Shown in pieces: positions 30,205 through 42,632 of a stretch of DNA of 64,000 bases. Source of the stretch: Megaustenia siamemsis. Lineage: Eukaryota > Mollusca > Gastropoda > Stylommatophora > Ariophantidae. Position numbers and translations under genes: made by a program. The stretch covers positions 61,043,388 to 61,107,387 of the forward strand of contig JAVIAB010000046.1 of the NCBI GenBank assembly GCA_032433765.1, in the 5' to 3' direction. The notes under the pieces were generated by a model. That model was not told the origin of the DNA. It did not search any database and saw only the letters and a program-made list of their open reading frames with translations. The stretch's first letter is position 1, and every line of letters begins with the position of its first letter.

Positions 30205-33200
30205 ATAGACGCCTCGTCATCAGCCTCTCTGCCATCCACCGCCATCAGCCTCACTACCATCCTACGTCATCAGCCTCTCTACCATCCTCCGTCATCAGCC
30301 TCTCTGTCATCCTCCGCCATCAGCCGCTCTACCATCCTCCGTCATCAGCCTCTCTACCATCCTCCGTCATCAGCCTCTCTGCCATCCACCGCCATCAGCC
30401 TCACTACCATCCTACGTCATCAGCCTCTCTACCATCCTCCGTCATCAGCCTCACTACCATCCTACGTCATCAGCCTCTCTACCATCCACCGTCATCAGCC
30501 TCCCTACCATCCTCCGTCATCAGCCTCTCTGTCATCCTCCGCCATCAGTCGCTCTACCATCCTCCGTCATCAGCCTTTCTGCCATCCTCCGCCATCAGCC
30601 TCTCTGCCGTCCTCCGTTATCAGCCTCTCTGTCGTCCTACGTCATCAGCCTCTCTGTCGTCCTCCGTCATCAGCCTCTCTGTCGTGCTCCGTGATCAGCC
30701 TCTCTACCATCCTCCGTCATCAGCCTCTCTGTCGTCCTACGTCATCAGCCTCTCTGTCGTGCTCCGTGATCAGCCTCTCTACCATCCTCCGCCATCAGCC
30801 TCTCTGCCATCCTCCGTCATCAGCCACTCTGTCATCCTCCGCCATCAGCCTCTCTGTCATCCTCCGCCATCAGCCTCTCTGCCATCCTCCGTCTTCAGCC
30901 TCTATACCATCCTCCATCATCAGCATCTAAGCCATCCTCCGTCACCACTCTCTCTGCCATCCTCCGTCATCAGCCTCTCTATCATCCTCCGCCATCAGCC
31001 TCTCTGCCATCCTCCGTCAACAGTCTCTCTGCCATCCTCCATTATCAGACTATATACCATCCTCCATCATCAGCATCTAAGCCATCCTCCGTCACCACTC
31101 TCTCTGCCATCCTCCGTCATCAGCCTCTCTATCATCCTCCGCCATCAGCCTCTCTGCCGTCCTCCGTCATCAGCCTCTCTGCCATCCTCCATTATCAGAC
31201 TATATACCATACTCCGTCATCAGCCTCTCTGCCATCCTCCGTCACCACTCTCTCTGCCGTCCTCCGTCATCAGCCTCTCTGCCATCCTCCGTTATCAGAC
31301 TCTATACCATACTCCGGCATCAGCCTCTCTGCCATCCTCCGTTATCAGCCTCTCTACCATCCTCCATCAACAGCCTATCATCCTCCATAACCAGCCTCTC
31401 TGCCACCCTCCGTTATCAGCCTCTCTATCATCCTCCATCATCAGCCTGTCATCCTCCATAACCAGCCTCTCTACCATCCTCCATCATCAGCCAGTCATTC
31501 TCCATCATAAGCCTCTCTACCATCTTCCATCATCAGCCTGTCATCCTCCATAACCAGCCTCTCTACCATCCTCCATTATCAGTCTGTCATTCGCCATCAT
31601 CAACCTCTCTACCATCCTCCATCATCAGCCTGTAATCCTCCATCATCAGCCACTCTATCATCCTCCATCATCAGCCTGTCATCCTCCATCATCAGCCTCT
31701 CTATCATCCTCAATCATCAGCCTGTCATTCCCCATCATCAGCCTACCATCCTCCATCAGCCTCTCTACCATCCTCCATCATCAGCCTGTCATTTTCCATC
31801 ATCAGCCTCTCTACCATCCTCCATCATCATCCTCTCTACCATCCTCCATCATCAGCCTCTCTCTACCTTCCACCATCATCAGCCTCTCTGTCGTCCTCCG
31901 TTATCAGCCTCTCTACCATCCTCCGTCATCAGGCCTCTCTGTCGTCCTACGTCAACAGCCTCTCTGTCGTGCTCCGTCATCAGCCTCTCTACCATCCTCC
32001 GCCATCAGCCTCTCTGCCATCCTCCGTCATCAGCCACTCTGTCATCCTCCGCCATCAGCCTTTCTGCCATCCTCCGTTATCAGCCTCTATACCATCCTCC
32101 ATCATCAGCATCTCAACCATCCTCCGTCACCACTCTCTCTGCCATCATCCGTCATCAGCCTCTCTATCATCCTCCGCCATCAGCCTCTCTGCCATCCTCT
32201 GTCATCAGTCTCTCTATCATGCTCCGCCATCAGCCTCTCTGCCATCCTCTGTCACCACTCTCTCTGCATCCTCCAACATCAGCCTCTCTACCATCCTCCA
32301 TCATCAGCCTGTCATTCTCCACCATAAGCCTCTCTACCATCTTCCATCATCAGTCTGTTATACGCCATCATCAACCTCTCTACCATCCTCCATCATCAGC
32401 CTATCATCCTCATCATCGGCCTCTCTACCATCCTCCATCCATAGCCTCTCGACCATCCTCCATCATCAGCCTCTCTATCATCCTCCATCATCAGTTTGTC
32501 ATCCTCCATCATCAGCCTCTCTACCATCCTCCATCATCAGCCTGTCATCTTCCATCATCAGCCTCTCTACCATCCTCCATCATCAGCCTCTCTATCATCC
32601 TCCATCATCAGCCTGTCATTCCCCATCATCAGCCTACCATCCTCCATGAGCAGCCTACCATTCTCCATCATCAGCCTGTCATTCTCCATCATCAGTCTCT
32701 CTACTATCCTCCATCATCAGCGTGTCATCCTCCATCATCAGCCTCTCTACCATCCTCCATCATCAGCCTATGTACCATCCTCCATCATCATCCTCTCTAC
32801 CATCCTTCATCATCAGCCTCTCTACCATCCACCATCATCAGCCTCTCTACCATCCTTCATCATCAGCCTCTCTGCCATACACCATCTTCAGCCTGTCATT
32901 TTCCATCATCAGCCTCACTACTATCCTCCATCATCAACCTCTCTACCATCATCCGTCATCAGTCTGTCATTATCCATCATCATCCTCTCTTCCATCATCT
33001 ATCATCAGCCTGTCATTCGCCATCATCAACCTCTCTACCATACTCCATTATCAGCCTATCATCCTCCAGCATCAGCCTCTCTACCATCCTCCACCATCAG
33101 CTTGTCATCCTCCATCAACAACCTATCTACCATCCTCCATCATCAGCCTCTCTACCATCCTCCATCATCAGCCTCTCTACCATCCTCCATCTTTGCCTGT

Positions 33201-35050
33201 CATCCTCTATCATCAGCCTCTCTACCATCGTCCATCATCAGCCTGTCATTCTCCATCATCAGCCTGTCATTCTCCATCATCAGCCTGTCATTCTCCATCA
33301 TCAGCCTACCTCTTCCATCATCAGCCTGTCATTCTCCATCATCAGCCTCTCTACCATCCTCCACCATCAGCTTGTCATCCTCCATCAACAGCCTAACATC
33401 CTCCATCATCAGCCTCTCTACCATTCTCCATCATCAGCCTCTCTACCATCCTCCATCATCAGCCTCTCTACCATCCTCCATCTTTGACTGTCATCCTCCA
33501 TCATCAGCCTCTCTACCATCCTCCATCATCAGCCTCTCTACCATCCTCCATCATCAGCCTCTCTACCATCCTCCATCTTTGACTGTCATCCTCCATCATC
33601 AGCCTCTCTACCATCCTCCATCATCAGCCTGTCATTCTCCATCATCAGCCTAACATCCTCCATCATCAGCCTCTCTACCATCCTCCATCATCAGCCTCTC
33701 TACCATCCTCCATCTTTGACTGTCATCCTCCATCATCAGCCTCTCTACCATCCTCCATCATCAGCCTGTCATTCTCCATTATCAGCCTACCATCAACCAT
33801 CATCAGCCTACCATCCTCCATCATCAGCCTACCATCCTCCATCATTAGCCTGTCATCCTCCATCATTAGCCTCTCTACAAACCTCCATCATCAGCCTCTG
33901 TACCATCCTCCATCATCAGCCTCTCTACCATCCTACATCATCAGCCTCTCTACCATCCTCCATCATCAGCCTCTCTACATCCTCCAACATCATCCTGTCA
34001 TTCTCCATCATGAGCCTCTCTACCATCCTCCATAATCAGTCTACCATCCTCCATCATCATCCTCTCTACCATCCTCCATCATCAGCCTACCATCATCCAG
34101 TATCCATCATTATCCTCACTACCATCCTCCGTTATCAGCCTCTCTATCTTCCTCCATCATCAGCCACTCTACCATCCTCCATCATCAGCCTACCTTTCTC
34201 CATCATCAGCCTCTCTACCATCCTTCATCATCAGCCTGCCATCCTCCGTCATCAGCCTCTCTACCATTCTCCATCATCAGCCTACCATTCTCCATCATCA
34301 GCCTGTCTATCATCCTCCATAATCAGCCTACCATCATCCATCATCATCCTGTCTACCATCTTCCGTTATCAGCCACTCTACCATCCTCCGTTATCAGCCT
34401 CTCTACCATCTTCATCCTATCATCCTCTATCTTCAGCCTACCATCCTCCATCATCAGCCACTCTACCATCCTCCGTTATCAGCCTCTCTACCATCCTCCA
34501 GCATTATTCTCTCTACCATCCTCCATCATCATTCTCTCTACCATCCTCCACCATCATTCTCTCTACCATCCTCCATCATCAGCCTATCATCCTCCATCAT
34601 CATTCTCTCTACCATCCTCCATCATCATTCTCTCTACCATCCTCCATCATCATTCTCTCTACCATCCTCCATCATCATTCTCTCTACCATCCTCCATCAT
34701 CATTCTCTCTACCATCCTCCATCATCATTCTCTCTACCATCCTCCATCATCGTTCTCTCTACCATCCTCCATCATCATTCTCTCTACCATCCTCCATCAT
34801 CATTCTCTCTACCATCCTCCATCATCATTCTCTCTACCATCCTCCATCATCATTCTCTCTACCATCCTCCATCATCATTCTCTCTACCATCCTCCATCAT
34901 CATTCTCTCTACCATCCTCCATCATCGTTCTCTCTACCATCCTCCATCATCATTCTCTCTACCATCCTCCATCATCATTCTCTCTACCATCCTCCATCAT
35001 CATTCTCTCTACCATCCTCCATCATCATTCTCTCTACCATCCTCCATCAT
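30205..35050. repeat. 25-bp minisatellite, 4.8 kb (about 190 copies)
   Basis: Unit variants share catcagcctctctaccatcc plus tccat. The left part (to about 31330) is rich in ccgtcat/ccgccat forms, the middle in ccatcatcagcctgtcatt forms, and the last 0.5 kb (about 34500-35050) is almost uniform with ccatcatcattctctctac. The plus strand is extremely poor in G. Frames of up to 447 codons cross the array and are spurious, because the period-25 sequence has no stops in some frames. Cubilin intron between exons 2 and 3; its end lies about 60 bp from the exon 2 donor. Confidence 0.95.
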
Positions 35051-35110
35051 TATGTCTAAATTCAATTCAGAATATTTCCTTATTTGATTGTGAAGGAAAA
35101 ACCTTGTTAC

Positions 35111-35214
35111 CTGAAACTACCTTGTGTGTTAGAGCAAGGGGCATCATTCTGACAGCCCATGTCTGTGCCTGCGTATTCGTGACATTCGTCCACATCTTGG
35201 CTACACTGAGGACC
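35111..35214 (-). CDS. CUBN: Cubilin-like exon 2 of 7: EGF-like domain (DVDEC type)
   Basis: Sense acceptor CCTCCCTACAG and donor TTTCAG|GTAACA bound 104 bp, entered in phase 0 and left with two bases (AG) that pair with the T of the next exon to make Ser. The exon completes the previous EGF (GPQC) and opens a calcium-binding one with DVDEC, followed by CQNDAPCSNTQGSF. This exon had no ORF of its own in a simple scan and was found by its splice sites. The 25-bp array at 30.2-35.05 kb begins about 60 bp downstream of the donor. Confidence 0.82.
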
Positions 35215-35400
35215 CTGTAGGGAGGAGTCAGCGACATAATCTTAAGTTTAATTAGTATTCACATAGTTAATGTGTTCAATTTTGTTTGGATCTCAAAACA
35301 ATGAGAATAATAAAATGTAATTTCAAAATATGTCTTTACGATTCTAAATAAAATACTGAGGAAATGAAATATTTGAGAAGAGATCTAAGAGATTTATCGT

Positions 35401-35519
35401 GATAACGAGTCACGGGGATTGTAAGGTCTATTGGACTATAATGATAAGGAGTAACGGGAATTGTAAGGTCTATTGGACTATGATGATAAGGAGTAACGGG
35501 AATTGTAAGGTCTATTGGA
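35401..35519. repeat. 42-bp direct repeat, nearly three copies
   Basis: Copies begin at 35401, 35443 and 35485 with gataa(c/g)gagt and contain attgtaaggtctattgga. The last is partial. Confidence 0.85.
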
Positions 35520-35574
35520 TTTAAGATTTATTTATGATTTATTTATGACTTGAGCAACTTTTATTTATGCTTTA

Positions 35575-35805
35575 AGAGAGAGAGAGAGAGAGAAAAAGAA
35601 AGAAAGAAAGAAAAAGGGAGAAAGAGAGAGAGAGAATGTGAAATCAGGAGGAAAGAGAGAATGAAAGAGAGAATGTGAAAAGAAAACAATAATTGTTATG
35701 AGAAAGAAAGAGAAAGGGAGAAAGAGAGAGAGAGAGAGAGAATGTGAAATCAGGAGGAAAGAGAGAATGAAAGAGAGAATGTGAAAAGAAAACAATAATT
35801 GTTAT
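35575..35805. repeat. GA-rich tract with a duplicated 0.1-kb block
   Basis: (GA)n and (GAAA)n sequence. A block from gagagagaatgtgaaatcag to aaacaataattgttatga appears twice (about 35625-35700 and 35735-35806). Confidence 0.85.
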
Positions 35806-36139
35806 GAATTAACAAATATGTATAGAATAAATGTGTGTTTAGATAACGGTTGAGACTTTGTATCAAAGATGTCGGACGTCAGAAGTGAGTGAACACGTTG
35901 CAGGAATAGTTCGTGACTTTCACTTGACAACCAACAGACAAAACACGCCATCTACGACCTTTGTCAGGTTTGGTATACAAAACAAAGTTACTCCATTGTG
36001 CACTTCAAGTGGCAACACTTCGCACTTGACCACAAGTCTGACCCACACTGTCCATTAATTGTTCAATTGTGACCTTGGATGACTTCTCTCTCACCTTGAC
36101 TCCTACAAGGCAGTTCCTAGAAATTTATTTTTCTCCTGA
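35806..36139. other. Cubilin intron 1-2, unassigned sequence
   Basis: A 66-codon frame at 35858-36058 has no recognised motif. No element detected. Confidence 0.45.
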
Positions 36140-36752
36140 TTTCATGACATATTCATTTCCAGGTTTTTTCCCATTATCACATGGCATATTCATCTCCAGT
36201 TTTTTTCCCCATTATCACATGACATATTCATCTCCAGTTTTTTCCCATTATCACATGACATATTCATCTCCAGTGTTTCCCATTATCACATGACATATTC
36301 ATTTCCAGGTTTTTTCCCATTATCACATAACATATTCATCTCCAGTTTTTCCCATTATCACATGACATATTCATCTCCAGTTTTTCCCATTATCACATGA
36401 CATATTCATTTCCAGGTTTTTTTCATTATCACATGACATATTCATTTCCAGGTTTTTTCCCATTATCACATGACATATTCGTCTCCAGTTTTCCCCATTA
36501 TCACATGACATATTCATCTCCAGTTTGTCCCATTATCACATGACATATTCATTTCCAGGTTTTTTCCCATTATCACATGACATATTCATCTCCAGTTTTT
36601 CCCATTATCACATGACATATTCATCTCCAGTTTATCACATTATCACATGACATATTCATCTCCAGTTTCTTCCCATTATCACATGACATAGTCATCTCCA
36701 GTTTCTTCCCATTATCACATGACATAGTCATCTCCAGTTTCTTCCCGTTAGC
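36140..36752. repeat. 35-bp minisatellite (about 18 copies)
   Basis: Units read cccattatcacatgacatat then tcatctccagttttt, with an alternative tcatttccaggtttttt end. Cubilin intron between exons 1 and 2. Confidence 0.92.
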
Positions 36753-36944
36753 ACAGTGTGCCAGCCATGCTTCTCGACTCAACCTTCCGGATAGTTGCTA
36801 GTTGTTTATTTTCCTTGACCGGAATATTCTAGAACGTCAATCAGACATATCCCATAAACAAATAACAGCTTAGGTACTTCCATCTCTCTTCTACTTCCAC
36901 ATTCAGCTTCATCCATTCAAAAGCACGGAGTGTGCCATTTGTAT

Positions 36945-37590
36945 TAGTTTAAGTTTAAGTTCAAGTTCAAGTTCAAGTTCAAGTTCAAGTTCAAGTTCAA
37001 GTTCTAGTTCAAGTTCAAGTTCAAGTTCAAGTTCTAGTTCAAGTTCAAGTTCAAGTTCTAGTTCTAGTTCAAGTTCAAGTTCAAGTTCAAGTTCAAGTTC
37101 AAGTTCTAGTTCAAGTTCAAGTTCAAGTTCTAGTTCAAGTTCAAGTTCAAGTTCTAGTTCAAGTTCAAGTTCAAGTTCTAGTTCTAGTTCAAGTTCAAGT
37201 TCAAGTTCAAGTTCAAGTTCTAGTTCTAGTTCAAGTTCAAGTTCTAGTTCAAGTTCTAGTTCTAGTTCTAGTTCTAGTTCAAGTTCTAGTTCAAGTTCTA
37301 GTTCTAGTTCAAGTTCAAGTTCAAGTTCTAGTTCAAGTTCAAGTTCTAGTTCAAGTTCTAGTTCAAGTTCAAGTTCAAGTTCTAGTTCAAGTTCAAGTTC
37401 TAGTTCTAGTTCAAGTTCTAGTTCAAGTTCTAGTTCTAGTTCAAGTTCAAGTTCTAGTTCAAGTTCAAGTTCAAGTTCAAGTTCTAGTTCAAGTTCAAGT
37501 TCTAGTTCAAGTTCAAGTTCTAGTTCAAGTTCTAGTTCTAGTTCTAGTTCTAGTTCTAGTTCTAGTTCTAGTTCTAGTTCTAGTTCTAGT
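36945..37590. repeat. Hexamer array AGTTCA / AGTTCT
   Basis: About 107 hexamers in which only the last base changes (A or T) in an irregular order. It passes without a gap into the AGTTTA/AGTTTT array. Confidence 0.95.
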
Positions 37591-40310
37591 TTAAGTTTTA
37601 GTTTTAGTTTAAGTTTAAGTTTTAGTTTAAGTTTTGTTTTAAGTTTACTTTTAGTTTTAGTTTTAGTTTTAGTTTTAGTTTAAGGTTTAAGTTTAAGTTT
37701 TAGTTTAAGTTTTAGTTTAAGTTTTAGTTTAAGTTTAAGTTTAAGTTTTGTTTTAAGTTTACTTTTAGTTTTAGTTTTAGTTTTAGTTTTAGTTTAAGTT
37801 TAAGTTTTAGTTTAAGTTTAAGTTTAAGTTTTAGTTTAAGTTTTAGTTTAAGTTTAAGTTTTAGTTTTAGTTTAAGTTTACTTTTACTTTTAATTTTAGT
37901 TTAAGTTTTAGTTTTAGTTTTAGTTTTAGTTTTAGTTTTAGTTTTAGTTTAAGTTTAAGTTTAAGTTTTAGTTTTAGTTTAAGTTTTAGTTTAAGTTTAA
38001 GTTTTAGTTTTAGTTTTAGTTTTAGTTTTAGTTTTAGTTTTGTTTTAAGTTTACTTTTACTTTTAATTTTAGTTTAAGTTTTAGTTTTAGTTTTAGTTTT
38101 AGTTTTAGTTTAAGTTTTAGTTTAACTTTAAGTTTTAGTTTTAGTTTAAGTTTAAGTTTAAGTTTAAGTTTAAGTTTTAGTTTTAGTTTTAGTTTTGTTT
38201 TAAGTTTACTTTTAGTTTTAGTTTTAGTTTAAGTTTCAGTTTAAGTTTTAGTTTTAGTTTTAGTTTTAGTTTTAGTTTTAGTTTTAGTTTAAGTTTAAGT
38301 TTAAGTTTTACTTTTAGTTTTAGTTTTAGTTTTAGTTTTAGTTTTAGTTTAAGTTTTAGTTTTAGTTTTAGTTTTAGTTTTAGTTTTAGTTTTAGTTTTA
38401 GTTTTAGTTTAAGTTTTAGTTTTAGTTTTAGTTTTAGTTTTAGTTTTAGTTTTAGTTTAAGTTTAAGTTTTAGTTTTAGTTTTAGTTTAAGTTTAAGTTT
38501 AAGTTTAAGTTTAAGTTTTAGTTTTAGTTTTAGTTTTAGTTTAAGTTTTAGTTTTAGTTTTAGTTTTAGTTTTAGTTTTAGTTTAAGTTTTAGTTTAAGT
38601 TTTAGTTTTAGTTTTAGTTTTAGTTTTAGTTTTAGTTTTAGTTTTAGTTTTAGTTTTAGTTTTAGTTTTAGTTTACGTTTTAGTTTAAGTTTAAGTTTTA
38701 GTTTTAGTTTTAGTTTAAGTTTTAGTTTTAGTTTTAGTTTTAGTTTTAGTTTTAGTTTAAGTTTTAGTTTTAGTTTTAGTTTTAGTTTTAGTTTTAGTTT
38801 AAGTTTTAGTTTTAGTTTTAGTTTTAGTTTTAGTTTTAGTTTTAGTTTAAGTTTTAGTTTTAGTTTTAGTTTTAGTTTTAGTTTAAGTTTTAGTTTAAGT
38901 TTAAGTTTTAGTTTTAGTTTTAGTTTTAGTTTTAGTTTTAGTTTTAGTTTTGTTTTAAGTTTACTTTTACTTTTAATTTTAGTTTAAGTTTTAGTTTTAG
39001 TTTTAGTTTAAGTTTAAGTTTTAGTTTAACTTTAAGTTTTAGTTTTTTTAGTTTAAGTTTAAGTTTAAGTTTTAGTTTTAGTTTTAGTTTTGTTTTAAGT
39101 TTACTTTTAGTTTTAGTTTTAGTTTTAGTTTAAGTTTAAGTTTAAGTTTTAGTTTTAGTTTTAGTTTTAGTTTTAGTTTTAGTTTAAGTTTAAGTTTAAG
39201 TTTAAGTTTTACTTTTAGTTTTAGTTTTAGTTTTAGTTTTAGTTTTAGTTTTAGTTTAAGTTTTAGTTTTAGTTTTAGTTTTAGTTTTAGTTTTAGTTTA
39301 AGTTTTAGTTTTAGTTTTAGTTTTAGTTTAAGTTTAAGTTTTAGTTTTAGTTTTAGTTTAAGTTTAAGTTTAAGTTTAAGTTTTAGTTTTAGTTTTAGTT
39401 TTAGTTTAAGTTTTAGTTTTAGTTTTAGTTTTAGTTTTAGTTTTAGTTTAAGTTTTAGTTTAAGTTTTAGTTTTAGTTTTAGTTTTAGTTTTAGTTTTAG
39501 TTTAAGTTTTAGTTTTAGTTTTAGTTTTAGTTTTAGTTTTAGTTTTAGTTTTAGTTTAAGTTTTAGTTTACGTTTTAGTTTAAGTTTAAGTTTTAGTTTT
39601 AGTTTTAGTTTAAGTTTTAGTTTTAGTTTTAGTTTTAGTTTTAGTTTTAGTTTTAGTTTTAGTTTTAGTTTTAGTTTTAGTTTTAGTTTAAGTTTTAGTT
39701 TTAGTTTTAGTTTTAGTTTTAGTTTTAGTTTTAGTTTAAGTTTTAGTTTTAAGTTTTAGTTTTAGTTTTAGTTTAAGTTTTAGTTTTAGTTTTAGTTTTA
39801 GTTTTAGTTTTAGTTTTAGTTTAAGTTTAAGTTTTTGTTTAAGTTTAAGTTTAAGTTTTAGTTTAAGTTTAAGTTTTAGTTTTAGTTTAAGTTTAAGTTT
39901 AAGTTTTAGTTTAAGTTTAAGTTTAAGTTTAAGTTTTAGTTTTAGTTTAAGTTTTAGTTTAAGTTTAAGTTTTAGTTTTAGTTTAAGTTTAAGTTTAAGT
40001 TTAAGTTTAAGTTTAAGTTTTAGTTTTAGTTTAAGTTTAAGTTTAAGTTTTAGTTTAAGTTTTAGTTTTAGTTTTAGTTTAAGTTTAAGTTTACGTTTTA
40101 GTTTAAGTTTAAGTTTAAGTTTAAGTTTAAGTTTAAGTTTAAGTTTAAGTTTAAGTTTTAGTTTAAGTTTAAGTTTCAGTTTTAGTTTAAGTTTAAGTTT
40201 TAGTTTTAGTTTTAGTTTAAGTTTAAGTTTACGTTTTAGTTTAAGTTTAAGTTTAAGTTTTAGTTTTAGTTTTAGTTTTAGTTTTAGTTTTAGTTTTAGT
40301 TTTAGTTAGG
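37590..40310. repeat. Hexamer array AGTTTA / AGTTTT, 2.7 kb
   Basis: About 450 hexamers of AGTTTA or AGTTTT with rare variants (tttactttt, tttgtttt, gtttacg, gtttcag). The plus strand is almost devoid of C. Rare variants recur at a distance of about 0.9 kb: gtttacg at 38671 and 39566, tgttttaag at 38041 and 38951 and at 38196 and 39091. This shows a higher-order duplication. Confidence 0.95.
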
Positions 40311-40910
40311 ATAGATTGTAACAGGAGGAAGTAGATGTAGATAGATAGATTGTGACAGGAGGAAGGAGATATATATAGATAGATTGTGACAGGAGGAAGT
40401 AGATGTAGATAGATAGATTGTGACAGGAGGAAGTAGATGTAGATAGATAGATTGTGACAGGAGGAAGGAGATATATATAGATAGATTGTGACAGGAGGAA
40501 GGAGAGGTAGATATATAGATTGTGCCAGGAGGAAAGAGAGGTTGAAAGATAGATTGTGACAGTAGGAAAGAGAGGTAGATAAACGAATTGTGCCAGTAGG
40601 AAAGAAATGTAGACAGATAAATTGTGCCAGTAGGAAAGAAATGTAGACAGATGGATTGTGTCAGTAGGAAAGAAATGTAGACAGATGGATTGTGACAGTA
40701 GGAAAGAAATGTAGACAGATGGATTGTGTCAGTAGGAAAGGAATGTAGACAGATGGATTGTGTCAGTAGGAAAGAAATGTAGACAGATGAATTGTGACAG
40801 TAGGAAAGAGAGGTAGATAGATAGCTTGTGACATTAGGAAAGAGAGGTAGATAGATAGCTTGTGACAGTAGGAAGGAGAGGTAGATAGACAGATTGTAAC
40901 AGGAGGTAGG
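40310..40910. repeat. 33-36-bp minisatellite (about 18 copies)
   Basis: Units read gattgtgacag(g/t)aggaa then (g/a)aagaaatgtagacagat-like sequence, with GATA-rich units at the left side. The 267-codon minus-strand frame (41105-40302) through it is spurious. Cubilin intron between exons 1 and 2. Confidence 0.9.
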
Positions 40911-41291
40911 TAAAGCAGATGGAAAAAAAGTCGGAAAGATAGCATCAAAGTCATTCCTCGACCTCATAGTCTCGAAGTAATGGAGAAGGCTGATGACGTC
41001 TGTCATTGAGACACAAACGAGGGTAATTGGATAAGGGTGCAAGGAAGGAAATGTAAACAAGTGATTTTGTTTCAGTGAGAACGTGAAGTAAGTGACTAGT
41101 GGCAACTCGTAATAACGAAATGTCCCATTTGTCTAAATTGTCAAAATTCACGTATTGATCATCCAATATTATTTGTTCTTGAAATGTGACACTCTTTTGT
41201 TGCGTACTTCATGTGAGTGTACAAGTTGAGTATGTGCTATGTACTCTTTGGTTGTGATAGCCTTGTACACACCTGTAGAACAAAGACCTAC

Positions 41292-41393
41292 CTGCCAGTT
41301 TGGTGGACACCTGCAAAAGTAGCCGTTGTACATGTCCACGCACGTGCCGCCATTCATGCAGGGGATGCTGAGACACTCGTTGATGGTAAGGAG
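41292..41393 (-). CDS. CUBN: Cubilin-like exon 1 of 7 in window: EGF-like domain
   Basis: Sense acceptor CCACCCACAG precedes the exon and donor CAG|GTAGGT follows it. The 34 codons are phase 0 at both ends. They encode a linker, then INECLSIPC, MNGGTC and FCRCPP, giving the first five cysteines of an EGF-like module. The sixth cysteine (GPQC) comes from the next exon. The NECxxxPCxNGGTC spacing is typical of calcium-binding or plain EGF repeats in cubilin and Notch-like proteins. The extension of the reading frame past the donor (to 41169) is intron read-through. Confidence 0.85.
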
Positions 41394-41544
41394 CTGTGGG
41401 TGGCATTAACATTATTACCCATTTCTAGTATCATCATTATTTAAGTTAAAGAGAATGGTTCGGTAAGAAGACAACAGCAACAACTACGAACGATTGCAGA
41501 GATAGAAAGGTGAGACACGCTCGCCTAATAAAAGACAATAAGTA

Positions 41545-42088
41545 CAAAGTCAATATCGAAGTTATCTCAGATTTCATCATACATGATGTGTGTTATCTAA
41601 TAATTGTCTGAAGTTATCTGAGATTTTGTCTTATATGATGTGTGCTATCTAATAGTTGTCTGCAGTTATCTCAGATTTTATCATATACGATGTATGTTAT
41701 CTAAAGTTGCATGAAGTTATATCAGATTTTATCATATGTGACGTGTGTTATCAAATAGTTGTCTGAAGTTATCTCAGATTTTATCATATTTGATGTTAGT
41801 TTTCTAATAGTTGTCTGAAGTTATCTCAGATTTTGTCATATATGATGTGTGTTATCTAATAGTTGCGTGAAGTTATCTCAGATTTTATCATATATGATGT
41901 GTGTTATCTAATATTTGCATGAAGTTATCTCAGCTTTTTGTCATATATGATGTGTGTTATCTAATAGTTGCATGAAGTTATCTCAGGTTTTATCATATAT
42001 GATATGTGTTATCTAATAGTTGCATGAAGTTATCTCAGGTTTTATCATATATGATGTGTGTTATCTAAAGTTTCCAGAAGTTATCTCA
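41545..42088. repeat. 52-bp minisatellite (about 10 copies)
   Basis: Units read gaagttatctcagattttat, catatatgatgtgtgttatc and taatagttgcat with point changes. It lies upstream (in gene sense) of cubilin exon 1 in this window. Confidence 0.9.
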
Positions 42089-42417
42089 CATGATATTGCC
42101 TAAAATATGTGAACGTTACATGCTAATGTCAGGTTATCCGCGGTCACGTTTTCTACCATTTCTCAGTTCGTATCTTGTTGGCGTCTCACGTTACCATGTT
42201 CGTCTCGGTACAGAATACGATTTTCATTTTTTAAACACGGATGGGCCTGTGCTGTATGTGTTGATATCGTGAAGGGGCGCTTTGTAAATTAGAGGAGGGA
42301 GGATATCATCGACTAGTCTGGCTGTGATTGCGCGAAAATGGAATCGTTATCATTTGTTGATGTTTGATGATACACTATGATAACTTGATGGATTCTTCTC
42401 TCAGCTTTAGTCATCAA
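42089..42417. other. Unassigned sequence between the 52-bp and 26-bp arrays
   Basis: Locally GC-richer sequence (gttatccgcggtcacg, tgaaggggcgctttg) with only a 60-codon frame. No recognised feature. Confidence 0.45.
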
Positions 42418-42632
42418 TAAGATCATCATTGTCTAGTCATCAATAGCATCACCATTGTCTAGTCATCATTAACATTATCATTGTCCTGTCATCAATAACT
42501 TCGACATTGTCTAGTCATCAATAACATCACCATTGTCTAGTCATCAATAACATCACCATTGTCTAGTCATCAATAAGATCACCATTGTCTAGTCATCAAT
42601 AACATCACCATTTTCTAGTCATCATTAACATT
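42418..42632. repeat. 26-bp minisatellite, left part (split by a LINE)
   Basis: Units read tagtcatcaataacatcacc then attgtc. The array continues at 46425 on the other side of the LINE, indicating that the LINE inserted into a pre-existing array. Confidence 0.92.

Larger units (their letters stand above)
7778..41393 (-). other. CUBN: Cubilin-like gene, partial (seven EGF-encoding exons, minus strand)
   Basis: Seven minus-strand exons (102, 104, 130, 166, 126, 90 and 131 bp) join without a frame break into 283 codons. They encode about six complete EGF-like domains and the start of a seventh. The order of linkers (DVDEC, RHDDC, YNCICDNGW, DIDEC, DINEC with NNGGCS, then CLE-GGNTRFCICPSGY and NPCQNG) follows the EGF block that precedes the CUB domains in cubilin, the large peripheral receptor that binds intrinsic factor-B12 and other ligands with amnionless. 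No CUB domain is in the window; those exons should lie left of position 1. Introns, in order of transcription, are 6077, 6106, 12237, 1431, 3064 and 3852 bp. The first intron in view starts beyond 64000. Assignment to cubilin is by remembered family architecture; a paralogous EGF protein is the main alternative. Confidence 0.85.

Noticed and set aside
30118..35059. Several ORFs of 220-447 codons rich in Ser, His and Pro
   Set aside because: They are readings of the 25-bp array in every plus-strand frame. They overlap each other extensively and have no conserved non-repeat part.
36822..36835. Perfect heat-shock element gaatattctagaac
   Set aside because: A match of nine fixed bases is expected about once in twice this length on both strands. 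No promoter or gene start is nearby.
37590..40310. Interstitial telomere array
   Set aside because: The unit AGTTTA/AGTTTT is not a known telomere repeat and lacks the G-run typical of telomeres.
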